From contig NC_022793.1 in the NCBI RefSeq assembly GCF_000496595.1, forward strand, positions 1,054,001 to 1,118,000: a stretch of 64,000 nt of DNA, given 5' to 3'. This DNA is from Candidatus Liberibacter americanus str. Sao Paulo. GTDB lineage: Bacteria; Pseudomonadota; Alphaproteobacteria; Rhizobiales; Rhizobiaceae. Positions 10,934 to 22,750 of the stretch are shown piece by piece. The notes beneath the pieces are model-generated. The model searched no databases and was not told the origin of the DNA. It saw only the letters and a program-made list of their open reading frames with translations. The position numbers and the translations under genes are program-made. The stretch's first letter is position 1, and each line of letters starts with the position of its first letter.

Positions 10934-11467
10934 TTATTTCTTCTTGCCTTCCTTACGAACAATAACTTCATCGCTGTACTTAATCCCCCTACCCTTATAA
11001 GGCTCAATAACTCGATAATCACGAATCTTAGCAGCAACATCTCCAACCTGCTGTTTATCTATTCCAAAAACAATAATTTCGGTAGGCTTAGGAACTGAAA
11101 TTGTAATCCCTTCTGGAGGAGAATAAATAATATCATGGGAATATCCCAACTTTAAGTTTAAATTACCTTCAGACATGGAACAACGATAACCAACACCACT
11201 AAGCTCAAGCTTAATTTCATGACCTTTTTTTACGTTAAGCAAACAGTTATTAAGCATAGTACGTGACATGCCCCATGCAGCACGAGATTTTCTCGAACTA
11301 TCTACAGGCACAACAGATAATATACCATCCGAAAAAGACACATTTACATTATTAATAAGCTTAAAAGACAAACGTCCCTTAGGACCGCTAAAAATTACCA
11401 CATGATCATCAATTACAATATCAACATCATCAACGTTCTTAATACACTTTTTCCCAATACGAGACAT
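10934..11467 (-). CDS. rplF: 50S ribosomal protein L6
   Basis: L6 lies near the GTPase-associated centre of the 50S subunit. The start MSRIGKK at 11467 follows GGAG and matches the family; the longer frame from 11497 adds ten implausible residues. Both L6 repeats can be seen, ending with the signature [20 protein letters not shown]. The length of 177 residues is normal. Confidence 0.96.
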   Translation of the reverse strand: MSRIGKKCIKNVDDVDIVIDDHVVIFSGPKGRLSFKLINNVNVSFSDGILSVVPVDSSRKSRAAWGMSRTMLNNCLLNVKKGHEIKLELSGVGYRCSMSEGNLNLKLGYSHDIIYSPPEGITISVPKPTEIIVFGIDKQQVGDVAAKIRDYRVIEPYKGRGIKYSDEVIVRKEGKKK

Positions 11468-11509
11468 CTTAAAAACTCCAATCAGAATAAAGCACAATGA
11501 AGAAAGAAC

Positions 11510-11899
11510 TTAAAACACAGAGCATAAAACCTCTCCTCCAACCTTATGTTCTCGAGCTTTATGATCCGCCATAACACCTTTGGAAGTAGTAACAACAGTT
11601 ATACCTAAACCATTATAAATCTGAGGAATATCCTTATAAGAAGAATAAAAACGCCTCCCTGGTTTAGATATACAATTGATTTCACGTATTACGGGATCAC
11701 CATTGTGATATCTTAGATCAGCTTTTAATTGAAGCTTATTTTTTCCTATATCAATTATATCATAACACTTTATATATCCTTCTTCTCTTAAAACATCCAA
11801 AACCTTAGCATGCAATCCTGAAAAAGGAATCACAACTGATGATTTGCGACGAAGGACAGCGTTACGGATACGAGTCAACATATCCCCTAAACAACTCAT
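11510..11899 (-). CDS. rpsH: 30S ribosomal protein S8
   Basis: S8 nucleates the 30S central domain and in some bacteria represses the spc operon. It begins MSCLGDMLTRIRNAVLRRKS and ends with TVVTTSKGVMADHKAREHKV, then GGEVLCSVF, the S8 C-terminal signature. The ATG at 11899 gives 129 residues and leaves a short gap after rpsN; the earlier in-frame start would overlap rpsN and is rejected. Confidence 0.96.
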   Translation of the reverse strand: MSCLGDMLTRIRNAVLRRKSSVVIPFSGLHAKVLDVLREEGYIKCYDIIDIGKNKLQLKADLRYHNGDPVIREINCISKPGRRFYSSYKDIPQIYNGLGITVVTTSKGVMADHKAREHKVGGEVLCSVF

Positions 11900-11910
11900 A
11901 ATATTTTTCC

Positions 11911-12216
11911 TTACCAACTTGACTTAGTAACACCTGGAATCTTGCCCATACTGGCCAACTCACGAAAAGCTATTCGCGACAATCGAAAATCCCTATAAAA
12001 ACCACGTGCCCTACCAGAAACCTCGCATCTATTACGAATCCTTACTTTAGAACCATCACGAGGCATAGCCCCTAACTTAAGAACAGCAGCAAACCTCTCC
12101 TCCAAGGTTATAGACTTATTCATTATTAGCTTCTTCAAAGCAGATCTCTTTGCAGCTTGAATTGAAACGATTCTAACACGGCGCTTGTTCTTCTCGATAG
12201 AACTTACCTTAGCCAT
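11911..12216 (-). CDS. rpsN: 30S ribosomal protein S14, zinc-independent
   Basis: S14 of the 30S head. The 101-residue length, [13 protein letters not shown] start and [20 protein letters not shown] motif identify the long C-minus form, which lacks the zinc-ribbon cysteine pairs. It lies between rplE and rpsH, its normal spc-operon place. The C-terminus IPGVTKSSW is also typical. Confidence 0.97.
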   Translation of the reverse strand: MAKVSSIEKNKRRVRIVSIQAAKRSALKKLIMNKSITLEERFAAVLKLGAMPRDGSKVRIRNRCEVSGRARGFYRDFRLSRIAFRELASMGKIPGVTKSSW

Positions 12217-12236
12217 ATACTAAAAACTCCTTTTAA

Positions 12237-12794
12237 TCATCTTGGAAACGGGAATCCAAATAACTTTAACAAATGCTTAGCTTCTTTATCATCCTTAGTT
12301 GAGGTACAGATTGACACATCCATACCCAAAACACAATCAACTTTATCATAATCAATTTCTGGGAAAACAATATGCTCTTTTATACCAAAAGAAAAGTTTC
12401 CAAAACCATCAAAACTCCTAGAATTCAAACCTCTAAAATCACGAAAACGAGGAAGAGCCATATTAATTAAACGATCAATAAACTCATACATCTTTGATCC
12501 ACGCAGAGTTACTTTTACACCTATTGGCATACCTTCCCTTAACTTAAAGCCAGCAATAGAACGCTTTGCCCGAGTAATAACAGGCTTTTGCCCAACTATC
12601 AAAGCAAGATCAGCAGCAGCAACTTCTGATTTCTTAGAATCAGAAATCGCCTGACCAACACCCATATTAACAACTACTTTTTCAATTTTTGGAATCTGCA
12701 TCACATTCCCATAAGAAAACTCTTTCTGCATTTCATCACGAATACGAGAAAAATACTCACTTTTTAAACGCGGCACATATTTATCTGCAATCAT
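12237..12794 (-). CDS. rplE: 50S ribosomal protein L5
   Basis: L5 links 5S rRNA to the 50S subunit and contacts tRNA and S13. Motifs are [49 protein letters not shown] and the aromatic [17 protein letters not shown]. The ATG at 12794 overlaps the rplX TGA as TGATG, implying coupled translation; a TTG one codon upstream is less likely. The length is 185 residues. Confidence 0.97.
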   Translation of the reverse strand: MIADKYVPRLKSEYFSRIRDEMQKEFSYGNVMQIPKIEKVVVNMGVGQAISDSKKSEVAAADLALIVGQKPVITRAKRSIAGFKLREGMPIGVKVTLRGSKMYEFIDRLINMALPRFRDFRGLNSRSFDGFGNFSFGIKEHIVFPEIDYDKVDCVLGMDVSICTSTKDDKEAKHLLKLFGFPFPR

Positions 12795-13096
12795 CAAATA
12801 GGCTCCCCAGAACGCTTCTCTACACGAATTTTTTTTCCATCAACTATCGAAAAACCAACTCTGACGCCCTTACCACACTTACCAACCAAAGAAATATTAG
12901 AAAGATCTATAGAAGATTCTTTAGAAAAAATACCCGCTTCCTGAGTAGGGGTTTGACGCTGATGCCGTTTTACAATATTTATCCCTTGAACAAAAGCACG
13001 ACCATACTTACGACAAACTTTCATAACTTGTCCAATTCTGCCTTTGTCTTTGCCAGCTAAAACTATAACCCGATCGCCTGTACGAATCTTTTTCAT
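12794..13096 (-). CDS. rplX: 50S ribosomal protein L24
   Basis: L24 is an early 50S assembly initiator. It is identified by the KOW motif near the N-terminus, [20 protein letters not shown], and by [14 protein letters not shown]. The 100-residue length matches the family. Its stop overlaps the rplE start as TGATG, and rplN ends 12 bases upstream. Confidence 0.97.
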   Translation of the reverse strand: MKKIRTGDRVIVLAGKDKGRIGQVMKVCRKYGRAFVQGINIVKRHQRQTPTQEAGIFSKESSIDLSNISLVGKCGKGVRVGFSIVDGKKIRVEKRSGEPI

Positions 13097-13108
13097 TCCA
13101 TCAATCCT

Positions 13109-13477
13109 TTACATAACTTCCCCAGCTAAAGAAACAATTTTCATATAACCCTTGTTACGCAATTCACGCGGCACTGGGCCAAAAACACGACTAGCTAGCA
13201 CATCTTTTGAACCATCAAGAAGAACAACAGCATTTGTACCAAAGCTAAAACTACTTCCATCAGGACGACGAACATTTTGAGCAACCCTAACTATAACAGC
13301 TTTTTGAGTACTGCCCGCCTTTACTCTACTACGAGGAACAACATCTATGATCGACACAACAATCATATCACCAATAGACGCAAAACGACGTTTAGACCCC
13401 CCCAAAACCTTAATACATCTAGCCCAACGCGCACCAGAGTTGTCTGCTACTAAAAGTTTTGTTTCCACCTGAATCAT
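13109..13477 (-). CDS. rplN: 50S ribosomal protein L14
   Basis: L14 sits at the subunit interface and contacts 16S rRNA. The signature is near complete: [39 protein letters not shown], and a C-terminus with [20 protein letters not shown]. Length 122 residues, normal. A 107-base gap, unusually wide for this cluster, separates it from rpsQ; no gene is visible there. Confidence 0.97.
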   Translation of the reverse strand: MIQVETKLLVADNSGARWARCIKVLGGSKRRFASIGDMIVVSIIDVVPRSRVKAGSTQKAVIVRVAQNVRRPDGSSFSFGTNAVVLLDGSKDVLASRVFGPVPRELRNKGYMKIVSLAGEVM

Positions 13478-13584
13478 AACAAAAACATCCTATTTATCAA
13501 AAAAAAAAATTGATATAACACATAAATTCTATAAATACATACATCAAAACAAGATATTCTTAAAAAGAAAATATTTCTAGAATA

Positions 13585-13830
13585 TCAGGTCAAAACCTTA
13601 AAATAACCAATCACCTTCCAAGTCTTCCTCCTTGAAAAAGGCCTACTTTCCTCTATGTAAACAAAATCTCCAATTTTGAATTTGTTTTCTTCATCATGAG
13701 CAGCATATTTCTTAAACTTACGAATTGTCTTCCTAAAAAGATTATGAGAGAAACGCCTCTCAACCCTAACAGAAACAGTTTTATCAGAATTGTCAACAAC
13801 AACTACCCCCCGTAAAATCCGCTTTGACAT
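13585..13830 (-). CDS. rpsQ: 30S ribosomal protein S17
   Basis: S17 is a primary 16S rRNA-binding protein. The sequence shows MSKRILRGVVVVDNSDKTVS at the start and, later, KIGDFVYIEESRPFSRRKTW, the S17 signature. Length 81 residues. It lies ten bases after rpmC. Confidence 0.96.
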   Translation of the reverse strand: MSKRILRGVVVVDNSDKTVSVRVERRFSHNLFRKTIRKFKKYAAHDEENKFKIGDFVYIEESRPFSRRKTWKVIGYFKVLT

Positions 13831-13840
13831 CTATACTCCC

Positions 13841-14056
13841 TTAAGACCTTTCTTTAAAACTCTTACTATTCATTGCAGTTTTTATACGAGCAATATCACG
13901 ACCTATTAACTTAATACGCGTAGGATTCTCAAGCTGACCAGAAGCTTTTTGAAATCTAAGGTTCAACTGCTCTCTCTTTAAGTCAACTAATCGCTCTTTT
14001 AACTGCTCAATACTCATGACACAAAGATCAGAAAATCTCAAAACTTTATCTTTCAT
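13841..14056 (-). CDS. rpmC: 50S ribosomal protein L29
   Basis: L29 lies near the polypeptide exit tunnel. The helical hairpin with [20 protein letters not shown], then [15 protein letters not shown], is diagnostic. The gene overlaps the rplP stop by four bases (ATGA). At 71 residues it is slightly longer than rhizobial forms owing to an N-terminal extension; the MSIEQL methionine further in is an alternative start that would lose the overlap. Confidence 0.95.
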   Translation of the reverse strand: MKDKVLRFSDLCVMSIEQLKERLVDLKREQLNLRFQKASGQLENPTRIKLIGRDIARIKTAMNSKSFKERS

Positions 14057-14469
14057 TCTATAATCCGTTGTACAAATTTAGTCTTTACAGAAAGCTTGGC
14101 TGCACCAATACGCAAAGCTTCTTTCGCAACCTCTTCACTAACACCATCAAGCTCAAATAAAATACGCCCTGGGCTAACACGACATACCCATTTATCAACA
14201 CTTCCTTTTCCTTTACCCATACGAACCTCAGTAGGCTTGGCAGTCACAGGAACATCAGGAAAAACACATATCCACATACGCCCATCACGCTTCATACTAC
14301 GACGTATAGCACGACGAGCAGCTTCTATTTCCCTTGCTCCTATTCTGTTAGAGCTTTGAGCTTTAAGAGCAAACTCACCAAAGTTAATTGTAGATCCTCC
14401 CTTTGTCGCACCTTTTATACGCCCCTTAAATTGCTTGGGATACTTAGTGTTTTTCGGCTGAAGCAACAT
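14053..14469 (-). CDS. rplP: 50S ribosomal protein L16
   Basis: L16 organises the A-site region of the peptidyl transferase centre. Motifs are [59 protein letters not shown] and the tail [17 protein letters not shown]. Length 138 residues. Its stop overlaps the rpmC start by four bases, pointing to coupled translation. Confidence 0.97.
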   Translation of the reverse strand: MLLQPKNTKYPKQFKGRIKGATKGGSTINFGEFALKAQSSNRIGAREIEAARRAIRRSMKRDGRMWICVFPDVPVTAKPTEVRMGKGKGSVDKWVCRVSPGRILFELDGVSEEVAKEALRIGAAKLSVKTKFVQRIIE

Positions 14470-14532
14470 TTTCTAACTCTCTTTAAAACTTAAAATTACG
14501 AACCATCAGTCATAACCATATAATAAACAACC

Positions 14533-15210
14533 TTAACTAGCCTTATCTAACGAACGACGATCAGATGAACTAGCGTTTTCAGAAGAAGCAATATTGCCTT
14601 TACAAACATATACTCTCACACCACATATTCCATACGCGGTCTCAGCAGAAGCACACCCATAATCAATATTGGCACGAAGCGTCTGAAGAGAAACCCTTCC
14701 TTCCAAATACCATTCAGTACGAGAAAGCTCTACACCATTAAGACGACCAGCACAAATAACCTTGATACCTTCAACACCTAAACGCATAGCAGATTGCACC
14801 GCACGTTTCATAGCACGACGAAACACAACTCGCCTTTCTAACTGTTGAGCAATAGACTGGGCTATTAACGCTGCATCAATCTCTGGCTTAGGAACTTCAA
14901 CTACATTTAAGTGCACCTCTGAACTAGTCATAGCAGAAATCTTTTTCCTGATTCTATCGATATCAACCCCTTTTTTCCCAATGATCAAACCTGGACGAGC
15001 AGAGTGAATAGTAACACGACACTTCTTATGCGTTCTTTCTATCAAGATCTTAGCAATACCTGCCTGCTTTAAATCTTTTTGCAGATACTTACGAATCGAT
15101 AAATCTTCATGCAAAAAAGAAGAATAATCTGAACCATTAGCAAACCAACGACTATCCCAAGTACGATTAACACCAAGCCGAAACATTATAGGATTAATTT
15201 TCTGTCCCAT
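14533..15210 (-). CDS. rpsC: 30S ribosomal protein S3
   Basis: S3 lines the mRNA entry tunnel. It begins [20 protein letters not shown], carries the KH-domain core [20 protein letters not shown], and has the S3 C-terminal domain with [20 protein letters not shown] and [16 protein letters not shown]. Length 225 residues. Its start abuts the rplV stop (TAATG). Confidence 0.97.
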   Translation of the reverse strand: MGQKINPIMFRLGVNRTWDSRWFANGSDYSSFLHEDLSIRKYLQKDLKQAGIAKILIERTHKKCRVTIHSARPGLIIGKKGVDIDRIRKKISAMTSSEVHLNVVEVPKPEIDAALIAQSIAQQLERRVVFRRAMKRAVQSAMRLGVEGIKVICAGRLNGVELSRTEWYLEGRVSLQTLRANIDYGCASAETAYGICGVRVYVCKGNIASSENASSSDRRSLDKAS

Positions 15211-15608
15211 TACACAGTTTTCCTTTCATCTCGCACTTCACGAACAACAACAGTCAAATGCGAGAAAGGCTTGGTAACCCGACCAATACGCTGACGACCA
15301 CGACAATGAAATCGCTTCATAACAACAGACTTGCCCACATAAGCTTCTGATACAACAAGACGATCAATATCAAGATCATGATTATTTTCCGCATTTGCTA
15401 TAGCAGAGGCAAGAGTCTTCCTAACCTCCTTAGCAATTCTCTTACGAGAAAACTCTAGATCAGAGAGAGCACGAGAAACTTTCATTCCCCTTATCATAGC
15501 AGCAACAAGATTTAATTTTTGAGGACTAACTCTCAGCATACGTGCGACAGCATTAGCCTCATTATCTCCAAGACGACGCTTAACTGCAGCAGCCCTTGAT
15601 TTAAGCAT
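15210..15608 (-). CDS. rplV: 50S ribosomal protein L22
   Basis: L22 lines the nascent-peptide exit tunnel, where its loop is a macrolide-resistance site. Identified by [29 protein letters not shown] and the C-terminal [20 protein letters not shown]. Length 132 residues. It lies three bases after rpsS and touches rpsC, so the three are probably co-translated. Confidence 0.97.
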   Translation of the reverse strand: MLKSRAAAVKRRLGDNEANAVARMLRVSPQKLNLVAAMIRGMKVSRALSDLEFSRKRIAKEVRKTLASAIANAENNHDLDIDRLVVSEAYVGKSVVMKRFHCRGRQRIGRVTKPFSHLTVVVREVRDERKTV

Positions 15609-15611
15609 AAA

Positions 15612-15890
15612 CTACTTCCTCTTACTCTTTTTATCACCACCATGCCCCTTATAATATCGAGTGGGGGCAAAATCACCAAATTTAAATCCAACCAAATCCT
15701 CGGTCACTAATACAGGTATATGTTTTTTTCCATTATAAACACCAAATGTCAAACCAATAAACTGAGGTATAATTGAACAGCTCCGACACCATATAAGCAA
15801 AACACCACGACTATTAGAATCACGAGCCTTAGAAACCTTCTTAAGGAGAGATTTAGTGACAAAAGGACCTTTCCAAATTGAACGAGCCAT
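15612..15890 (-). CDS. rpsS: 30S ribosomal protein S19
   Basis: S19 pairs with S13 in the 30S head. The start [19 protein letters not shown] and the segment [20 protein letters not shown], then [19 protein letters not shown], are characteristic. The middle segment ([13 protein letters not shown]) has diverged from the usual IKMWSRRSTIL, with two cysteines there. Length 92 residues. Confidence 0.96.
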   Translation of the reverse strand: MARSIWKGPFVTKSLLKKVSKARDSNSRGVLLIWCRSCSIIPQFIGLTFGVYNGKKHIPVLVTEDLVGFKFGDFAPTRYYKGHGGDKKSKRK

Positions 15891-15906
15891 TTAAATATAT
15901 ACCCCT

Positions 15907-16743
15907 TTACTTCTTACTTTTATGTCTAGAACGGACTATAAAAACATCCGTTGATCTATTTGAACGCGTCTTCTTTCCCTTCGTAGGCTTGCCCCAAGGA
16001 GTACAAGGATTACGACCACCTGATGTCTTACCTTCACCACCACCAAGAGGATGATCAACAGGATTCATAGCAACACCTCTAACATGAGGGCGAAAACCAC
16101 GCCAACGAGAACGCCCAGCCTTAGAGTCATTTATGTTAACATGATCTTGATTTGAAACCGAGCCTATGGAAGCCATACATGAAGACTGAACCAAACGCCT
16201 TTCACCAGAAGAAAAAAGCAAAAGAGCTCTATTCCTATCACGATCTACAACCTGAGCATACGATCCAGCAGAACGAGAAACTTGCCCGCCCTTACCTGGC
16301 TTCATTTCAACATTGTGTACCATAGTGCCTACGGGAATAAAACGCAATGGCATAGCATTTCCCGGCTTTATATCAACAGCATTGCTCGAAGAAACAACTT
16401 TATCACCTACAGATAAACGCTGAGGAGCTAATATATAACTAAACACACTTTCTGAATATGAAATAAGAGCAATAAAAGCCGTTCTATTCGGATCATACTC
16501 TAATCGCTCTACTGTACCTTCAACGTCATAATTACGACGCTTAAAATCAATCATCCTATAGCTATTTTTACACCCTCCACCTCTAAAACGAGCAGTTATT
16601 CTGCCAACATTATTACGACCGCCTTTAGAACACAAGCCTCGAGTCAAAGGCTTAAATGGCTTACCCCGATGTAAACCATCTCTGCTTACAGTAACAAGTT
16701 GACGCCTACTTGATGTAACAGGATTAAAACTCTTTAATGCCAT
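15907..16743 (-). CDS. rplB: 50S ribosomal protein L2
   Basis: L2 is one of the most conserved ribosomal proteins and is needed for peptidyl transferase activity. Visible motifs: [40 protein letters not shown], and the C-terminal [20 protein letters not shown]. The histidine in [10 protein letters not shown] corresponds to the catalytically linked His229 region. Length 278 residues, normal. Confidence 0.98.
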   Translation of the reverse strand: MALKSFNPVTSSRRQLVTVSRDGLHRGKPFKPLTRGLCSKGGRNNVGRITARFRGGGCKNSYRMIDFKRRNYDVEGTVERLEYDPNRTAFIALISYSESVFSYILAPQRLSVGDKVVSSSNAVDIKPGNAMPLRFIPVGTMVHNVEMKPGKGGQVSRSAGSYAQVVDRDRNRALLLFSSGERRLVQSSCMASIGSVSNQDHVNINDSKAGRSRWRGFRPHVRGVAMNPVDHPLGGGEGKTSGGRNPCTPWGKPTKGKKTRSNRSTDVFIVRSRHKSKK

Positions 16744-16770
16744 AATACTGCTCCTATATAATAAACATCT

Positions 16771-17103
16771 TTAAAGACCAACTGAAACATCAATAGAACA
16801 TCCCTTAGCTAGCGTTACAAAAGCCTTCTTATAATCTTTCCGCACAACATACAAATCACGAGATGACTTGATACCACTACGGGCAGCAGAAATCCTACTA
16901 AGACGCTTTGACTTACCCTTACGAATAAGAGTATTCACAGAAACAACTTTTACATTAAACAGGAACTCAACAGCTGACTTAATATCAGACTTTGAAGAGC
17001 CTTTCTTAACATTAAAAACAAACTGATTATCGCCCGATAATAAAGTAGATTTCTCAGTTATAACGGGAGAAATTATTGTGTCATAAAATAGAATATTTTT
17101 CAT
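16771..17103 (-). CDS. rplW: 50S ribosomal protein L23
   Basis: L23 forms the docking site at the exit tunnel for signal recognition particle and trigger factor. It is recognised by [20 protein letters not shown], the [20 protein letters not shown] block and the basic loop [10 protein letters not shown]. The ATG overlaps the rplD stop by four bases. At 110 residues it has a longer C-terminal tail than the usual 97-residue form. Confidence 0.96.
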   Translation of the reverse strand: MKNILFYDTIISPVITEKSTLLSGDNQFVFNVKKGSSKSDIKSAVEFLFNVKVVSVNTLIRKGKSKRLSRISAARSGIKSSRDLYVVRKDYKKAFVTLAKGCSIDVSVGL

Positions 17104-17723
17104 TTAAAACGATCCTCCAAAGCCTCAATAGCGGACTTAGAAAGAACCAGCTTAGAACATCGTAAAATATCATAAACATTAATACCCTGAACAGGCAATA
17201 GATTAATATTTGGAATATTCCGACTAGCAAGCTGAAAATTTTTATCCAATTTGAAACCATCTATAATAAGAGCATTAGACATACCAAGCGCATTAAAAAG
17301 ACTTGCCAAATACTTAGTCTTGCACTCTTTAGACACTAAACTATCAATAACTAAGATATCATCAGACGAAAACTTATCAGATAAAGCATGGCGAAGAGCA
17401 AGAGATCTTACCTTCTTTGGCAAATCACGTTCACTTTTTTCAGAAACCGGGCCAAAAGCTTTACCCCCACCCCGAAACTGAGGAGCACACTTGGAACTAT
17501 GTCTAGCACGACCTGTTCCTTTTTGAGAATACATCTTAGATCCAGTATACGAAACTTCGGAACGACCCTTCGACTTAGAAAAAGATCTTTTCCTACGCCA
17601 AGACTGCCAATAAAGAGCCCTTGCCAAAATACTTTGTTTAGGCTCTAAACCAAAAACTTTTTCAGAAACAGAAACGCTTCCCATATCCGCTCCATCAAGA
17701 GCCTTAACATTTAACTCTATCAC
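17100..17723 (-). CDS. rplD: 50S ribosomal protein L4
   Basis: L4 reaches into the exit tunnel and in gamma-proteobacteria regulates the S10 operon. Identified by [40 protein letters not shown] and [17 protein letters not shown]. The length of 207 residues is normal. Its start overlaps the rplC stop by four bases and its stop overlaps rplW, so rplC-rplD-rplW look translationally coupled. Confidence 0.97.
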   Translation of the reverse strand: MIELNVKALDGADMGSVSVSEKVFGLEPKQSILARALYWQSWRRKRSFSKSKGRSEVSYTGSKMYSQKGTGRARHSSKCAPQFRGGGKAFGPVSEKSERDLPKKVRSLALRHALSDKFSSDDILVIDSLVSKECKTKYLASLFNALGMSNALIIDGFKLDKNFQLASRNIPNINLLPVQGINVYDILRCSKLVLSKSAIEALEDRFK

Positions 17724-18382
17724 GAAACTTTCTCCTTATTACTTGCCATAGATTCAAAAGAATCACGAACAAGAAGCCAAGAATCATTTTTGGCGCCAGG
17801 AACAGAACCCTTAACTAAAATCAACCCCCGCTTATCATCGACTGACAAAACAGTTAAATTTTTAACTGTCACACGGTTACACCCCATATGACCTGCCATC
17901 TTTTTATTTTTAAAAACACGACCCGGATCTTGACGACAACCTGTAGAACCATGCGAACGATGTGAAATTGAAACACCATGACTAGCACGAAGACCACCAA
18001 AATTATGCCTCTTCATAGCCCCGGCAAATCCCTTGCCGATACTAACACCGGTCACATCAACTAACTGCCCAACGTTAAAATAACTTGGCTGAAATAAATG
18101 ACCAACTTGCACTAGATTATCTTCCTCAACGCGAAATTCAAATAATTTTTTCTTAGCAGGCACATTTGCAGAAGAAAAAACACCTCTCATTGCTTTAGAA
18201 ACATTTTTAACCTTCGCATCTCCTGCGCCAACTTGGACAGCCACATAACCATTTTTCTGCAAAGTTCGATGAGCAACGACCTGACAATTATCCAAGAGCA
18301 ATACAGTCACGGGAAGACGAACACCCTCAAGATTATATACACAGGTCATTCCCACCTTTTGCGCAACAACGCCTGAACGCAT
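17720..18382 (-). CDS. rplC: 50S ribosomal protein L3
   Basis: L3 is an early assembly protein near the peptidyl transferase centre. The start [20 protein letters not shown] at 18382 has GGAGG seven bases upstream and matches rhizobial L3; the hydrophobic extension in the longer frame (to 18448) is an artefact overlapping rpsJ. The L3 signature [20 protein letters not shown], then [17 protein letters not shown], is intact. Length 220 residues. Confidence 0.96.
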   Translation of the reverse strand: MRSGVVAQKVGMTCVYNLEGVRLPVTVLLLDNCQVVAHRTLQKNGYVAVQVGAGDAKVKNVSKAMRGVFSSANVPAKKKLFEFRVEEDNLVQVGHLFQPSYFNVGQLVDVTGVSIGKGFAGAMKRHNFGGLRASHGVSISHRSHGSTGCRQDPGRVFKNKKMAGHMGCNRVTVKNLTVLSVDDKRGLILVKGSVPGAKNDSWLLVRDSFESMASNKEKVS

Positions 18383-18407
18383 CAGATTACCTCCCATAAA
18401 AAAAAAG

Positions 18408-18728
18408 CTAAAGCTTAATAACCACATTAACACCGGCAGCAAGTTCAAGCTTCATTAAAGCATTAACCGTCTCAGAAGTAGGCTTCACAATATCAATCAA
18501 ACATCTGTGAATACGAATCTCTAACTGATCCCTACTCTTCTTATCAACATGAGGGGACCTATTAACAGTAAACTTACGTATACTCATAGGCAAGCGAACA
18601 GGACCCATAATACTGACACCAGATTTTTTAGTTGTTTCCACAATATCGCCCACAGAAGAATCAAGTATCCGCGAATCAAACGCCTCCAAACGTATCCTTA
18701 TCCGCATACTGCGACTATGACCTACCAT
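18408..18728 (-). CDS. rpsJ: 30S ribosomal protein S10
   Basis: S10 serves in the 30S head and as NusE in transcription antitermination. Motifs are [36 protein letters not shown] and [21 protein letters not shown] kept the ATG at 18728 with GGAG just upstream; spacing is tight (three bases), and the ATG seven codons in (MRIRIRL) is a real alternative. It follows tuf in the order typical of alphaproteobacteria. Confidence 0.95.
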   Translation of the reverse strand: MVGHSRSMRIRIRLEAFDSRILDSSVGDIVETTKKSGVSIMGPVRLPMSIRKFTVNRSPHVDKKSRDQLEIRIHRCLIDIVKPTSETVNALMKLELAAGVNVVIKL

Positions 18729-18802
18729 TTACTCCGCCCTTTTCTTCTAAAAAACTGATTTATATATCGCCAATACTAAAAACATTATATTTAAATATTA
18801 AA

Positions 18803-19984
18803 TCACTCAATAATATCAGTCACAATACCAGCACCAACAGTTCTACCACCTTCACGAATAGCAAAACGACGACCTTTTTCAATAGCTATAGGATAAATAA
18901 GCTCTACAGTTATAGAAACGTTATCCCCAGGCATTACCATCTTAGTATCACCATCCAATATAACCTTACCAGTAACATCAGATGTACCAATATAAAACTG
19001 CGGACGATAATTGTCAAAAAAAGCAGTATGACGACCACCTTCAGACTTCTTCAAAACATAAACCTTACATCTAAACTTATGATGCGGCTTAATAGAACCA
19101 GGAGCACAAAGAACTTGCCCTCTAACAACATCTGAACGTTGTATACCCCTAAGCAATATCCCAACATTATCACCAGCAATACCACTATCCATCACTTGTT
19201 GAAACATCTCAACACCAGTACATGTCGTACTAGCCGTCGGACGAATACCTACTATCTCAAGGGGATTACCTACCTTAACAGATCCTCTACTAATACGCCC
19301 AGTCGCAACAGTACCACGACCACCAATAGAAAATACATCTTCTACATTCATCAAAAAAGGTCCGTCAACATCTCTAACAGGAGTAGGAATATAACTATCA
19401 ACCGCTTTCATCAATTCATGAATAGAATCTTCTCCTATCTCCTTATTCTTCCCCTCCATCGCACAAAATGCAGAACCTCTAATGAAAGGTATCTCATTAC
19501 CGGGAAAACCATTCTCGGTCAAAATCTCGCGAAGCTCCATCTCAACAATCTCGATAACCTCTTTGTCAGCATCGCTAATCATATCAACCTTGTTAATGTA
19601 AACAACAATAGACGGAACACCAACCTGACGAGCAAGAAGAATATGCTCCTTAGTCTGAGGCATAGCACCATCATTGGCAGAGCAAACAAGTATCGCACCA
19701 TCAACCTGCGCAGCACCAGTTATCATATTCTTCACATAATCAGCATGACCAGGACAGTCAACATGACAATAAGACCTGCTATCTGTCTTATAGGAAACAT
19801 GCGCCGTAGAAATAGTAATACCTCGCGAACGCTCTTCCGGAGCCCTATCAATCTGATCATACGCAGTAAAATCACCGTAATACTTCGTAATAGCAGATGT
19901 AAGTGTCGTCTTACCATGATCAACGTGACCTATAGAACAAACACCTATATTCTCTCTGTCTCGAACAAAACTTACCTTAGCCAT
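18803..19984 (-). CDS. tuf: Elongation factor Tu
   Basis: EF-Tu delivers aminoacyl-tRNA to the ribosomal A site. All G motifs are present: [37 protein letters not shown]. Domains II and III follow ([18 protein letters not shown], and near the end [24 protein letters not shown] residues). Length 393 residues, normal. It lies between fusA and rpsJ. Many rhizobia have a second tuf near secE; none is in this window. Confidence 0.98.
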   Translation of the reverse strand: MAKVSFVRDRENIGVCSIGHVDHGKTTLTSAITKYYGDFTAYDQIDRAPEERSRGITISTAHVSYKTDSRSYCHVDCPGHADYVKNMITGAAQVDGAILVCSANDGAMPQTKEHILLARQVGVPSIVVYINKVDMISDADKEVIEIVEMELREILTENGFPGNEIPFIRGSAFCAMEGKNKEIGEDSIHELMKAVDSYIPTPVRDVDGPFLMNVEDVFSIGGRGTVATGRISRGSVKVGNPLEIVGIRPTASTTCTGVEMFQQVMDSGIAGDNVGILLRGIQRSDVVRGQVLCAPGSIKPHHKFRCKVYVLKKSEGGRHTAFFDNYRPQFYIGTSDVTGKVILDGDTKMVMPGDNVSITVELIYPIAIEKGRRFAIREGGRTVGAGIVTDIIE

Positions 19985-20074
19985 CCTATAATTTCCCCTT
20001 ATCCCTCGTTATCCATAATAATTAAAAATAATCATGAACAACCAACACAACGATATACAATATCGAAAACAATC

Positions 20075-22174
20075 TCATTTCTCAGAAGAATACTTTTCTT
20101 GTATCGTCTGAGAAACATTAGAAGGAACGGCAGAGTAATGATCAAAAACCATCACATACTGACCCCTTCCTTTAGACATAGAACGCAAACTATCAACGTA
20201 CTTGAACATATTAGCCAAAGGAACATGCGCATTGATAACAACAGAAACAGAGCGGCTCTCCTGCCCTTGAATTTGCCCTCTACGAGAACTCAAATCACCA
20301 ATTACATCACCAACATACTCCTCAGGAACTACAACATCAACATTCATGATAGGTTCCAATAATTGAACTCCCATTTTAGATGAAGCCTCTCTAAAACAAG
20401 CTCTAGCAGCAATTTCAAACGCAAGAACAGAAGAGTCAACATCATGATAAGAACCATCAAGCAATACAACTTTCATTCCCAACATAGGGAAACCAGCCAA
20501 AGGACCAGAAGCAAGCATACTTTCTATTCCTTTTTTCACACCAGGAATATACTCTTTTGGAATAGAACCGCCAACTATTTTAGATTCAAAAACAAAATCT
20601 TCACTTTCAGTATTAGGCTCAAAACCTATCTTAACTTTGGCGAACTGACCAGCACCACCAGATTGCTTTTTATGTATATAATCATGAACACAAGCTTTAG
20701 TAATAGACTCGCGATAAGAAACATAAGGAGCACCGACATTAGCCTCAACCTTAAACTCCCTAAACATACGATCAACAATGATATCTAAATGCAATTCACC
20801 CATACCAGCTATAATAGTCTGACCAGAATCTTGGTCAGATATTACTTTAAAAGAAGGATCTTCAGCAGCAAGACGGCTCAAAGCCAAAGACATACGCTCC
20901 CGATCAGCTTTTGATTTGGGCTCAATAGCAACTTGTATTACAGGATCAGGAAAATCCATTCTCTCTAGGACTACAGGATTCAAAGGATCACACAGCGTAT
21001 CCCCAGTCGTTGTCTCCCTCAATCCTGCTAAAGCTATTATATCTCCACAATAAGCCTCTTCTATATCCTCACGAGAATTAGAATGCATCTTCAACATACG
21101 GCCAATACGCTCTTTCTTTTCTTTGACCGTATTTAAAACAGAATCACCCTTAGATATTTTGCCGGAATAAATACGACAAAATGTCAACGAACCAACAAAA
21201 GGATCAGTCATTATCTTAAAAGCCAACATAGACAAAGGAGCATCGTCTGATGCCGGCATCTCAATATCAGCAGAGGTTTTAGCATTAATACCCTTAATAG
21301 ACGGAACATCTAAAGGAGAAGGCAAATAATCAACGACAGCATCTAACAAAGGCTGAACACCTTTGTTTTTAAAAGAAGAACCACATAAAACAGGCACAAA
21401 TTTTGCCGCAATTGTACCCTTGCGGATCAAAGAGCGTATCTTATCGACGCTGATTTCATCACCTTTAAGATAGGCTTCCATAGCAGCATCATCAAACTCA
21501 ACAACGGATTCAATCATTTTTTCTCGATAAGAATTAGCAAGATTCTTCATATCTTCAGGGATGTCAACTACATCCCAGCTCGCACCTAAATCTTCACCAT
21601 TCCAAATCAGAGCTTTCATATCAATTAAATCAACAACACCCCGAAAATCATCCTCAGAACCAACCGGCAATTGTATAACTAAAGAGTTTGCACCTAAACG
21701 ACTAGAAATCATTTCAACAGATCGATAAAAATCAGCGCCCAGTTTATCCATCTTATTACAAAAGATCATACGAGGAACAGAGTATTTATCCGCCTGACGC
21801 CATACAGTCTCTGTTTGAGGCTCAACCCCAGCATTAGAATCCAAAAGAGCAATAGCGCCATCCAAAACCCGAATGGAACGCTCAACTTCCATAGTAAAAT
21901 CAACGTGACCAGGGGTATCAATAATACTTAACTGCTTCGTACCTCCATCACGCCCCTTCCAAAAAGTAGTGGTAGAAGCAGAAGTTATAGTTATGCCACG
22001 CTCTTGCTCTTGCTCCATCCAATCCATTGTGGCAGAACCCTCATGAACTTCGCCAATTTTATGCGATTTTCCAGTATAATACAATATACGCTCGGTAGTA
22101 GTCGTTTTACCAGCATCTATATGAGCCATAATACCGAAATTCCGACTATCTTCTATCCTACACTTACGAGACAT
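20075..22174 (-). CDS. fusA: Elongation factor G
   Basis: EF-G is the translocase GTPase. The G domain shows [45 protein letters not shown] and CNKMDK; domain IV ends the protein with the VNIN..-type loop region [16 protein letters not shown] and [10 protein letters not shown]. The ATG at 22174 gives [16 protein letters not shown], matching the family; a TTG two codons upstream is less likely. Length 699 residues. It lies between rpsG and tuf in the str operon. Confidence 0.98.
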   Translation of the reverse strand: MSRKCRIEDSRNFGIMAHIDAGKTTTTERILYYTGKSHKIGEVHEGSATMDWMEQEQERGITITSASTTTFWKGRDGGTKQLSIIDTPGHVDFTMEVERSIRVLDGAIALLDSNAGVEPQTETVWRQADKYSVPRMIFCNKMDKLGADFYRSVEMISSRLGANSLVIQLPVGSEDDFRGVVDLIDMKALIWNGEDLGASWDVVDIPEDMKNLANSYREKMIESVVEFDDAAMEAYLKGDEISVDKIRSLIRKGTIAAKFVPVLCGSSFKNKGVQPLLDAVVDYLPSPLDVPSIKGINAKTSADIEMPASDDAPLSMLAFKIMTDPFVGSLTFCRIYSGKISKGDSVLNTVKEKKERIGRMLKMHSNSREDIEEAYCGDIIALAGLRETTTGDTLCDPLNPVVLERMDFPDPVIQVAIEPKSKADRERMSLALSRLAAEDPSFKVISDQDSGQTIIAGMGELHLDIIVDRMFREFKVEANVGAPYVSYRESITKACVHDYIHKKQSGGAGQFAKVKIGFEPNTESEDFVFESKIVGGSIPKEYIPGVKKGIESMLASGPLAGFPMLGMKVVLLDGSYHDVDSSVLAFEIAARACFREASSKMGVQLLEPIMNVDVVVPEEYVGDVIGDLSSRRGQIQGQESRSVSVVINAHVPLANMFKYVDSLRSMSKGRGQYVMVFDHYSAVPSNVSQTIQEKYSSEK

Positions 22175-22198
22175 TACCAATGCACCTTCTTCAATATT

Positions 22199-22669
22199 TT
22201 AAAAACGAAAGTGCATAAAAGCACGATTAGATTCAGCCACTTTATGCGTTTCTTCACGCTTTTTAACAGCAATCCCACGATTATTAGAGGCGTCAGCAAT
22301 TTCCCCACCCAAACGATCGATCATTGTAGTTTCATTACGCTTACGTGCAGCAGATATTATCCACCGAATAGCAAGAGCTTGACTACGCCTCAAACCAACT
22401 TCACCAGGGACACTATAAGTAGCCCCTCCTACACGGCGAGTACGAACCTCAACCTGCGGGCTAACATTGCTCAAAGCTTTATGAAACAACTCTATAGGAT
22501 CTTGCTTTTCTTTGCTTCTAACAAATTCAAAAGCACCGTAAACTATCTTCTCTGCAACAGATTTTTTTCCATCATACATAACGGCATTCATAAACTTAGT
22601 CACAATAGAATCAAAAAACTTCGGATCAGGCGATACCTCACGTATCACTGCTTTACGACGTCGGGACAT
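22199..22669 (-). CDS. rpsG: 30S ribosomal protein S7
   Basis: S7 nucleates the 30S head and contacts E-site tRNA. It begins [20 protein letters not shown] and carries [40 protein letters not shown] and the C-terminal [10 protein letters not shown]. Length 156 residues. It lies 24 bases before fusA. Confidence 0.97.
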   Translation of the reverse strand: MSRRRKAVIREVSPDPKFFDSIVTKFMNAVMYDGKKSVAEKIVYGAFEFVRSKEKQDPIELFHKALSNVSPQVEVRTRRVGGATYSVPGEVGLRRSQALAIRWIISAARKRNETTMIDRLGGEIADASNNRGIAVKKREETHKVAESNRAFMHFRF

Positions 22670-22750
22670 AACAACTCTCTGTCTTTTACAAAATATAAAA
22701 CAAAAAAAATACTGACAAAAAATCAGACACTTTCACAAAAAATAACATAA

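Noticed and set aside
19139..20362. A 407-codon plus-strand open frame across tuf and fusA
   Set aside because: It is antisense to two certain genes, is dominated by Thr, Asn, Ile and Arg, and shows no family features. In A+T-rich genes with biased codons the opposite strand often lacks stops.
22004..22750. A 248-codon plus-strand frame opposite fusA and rpsG
   Set aside because: It lies antisense to conserved genes and has no recognisable domain or ribosome site.
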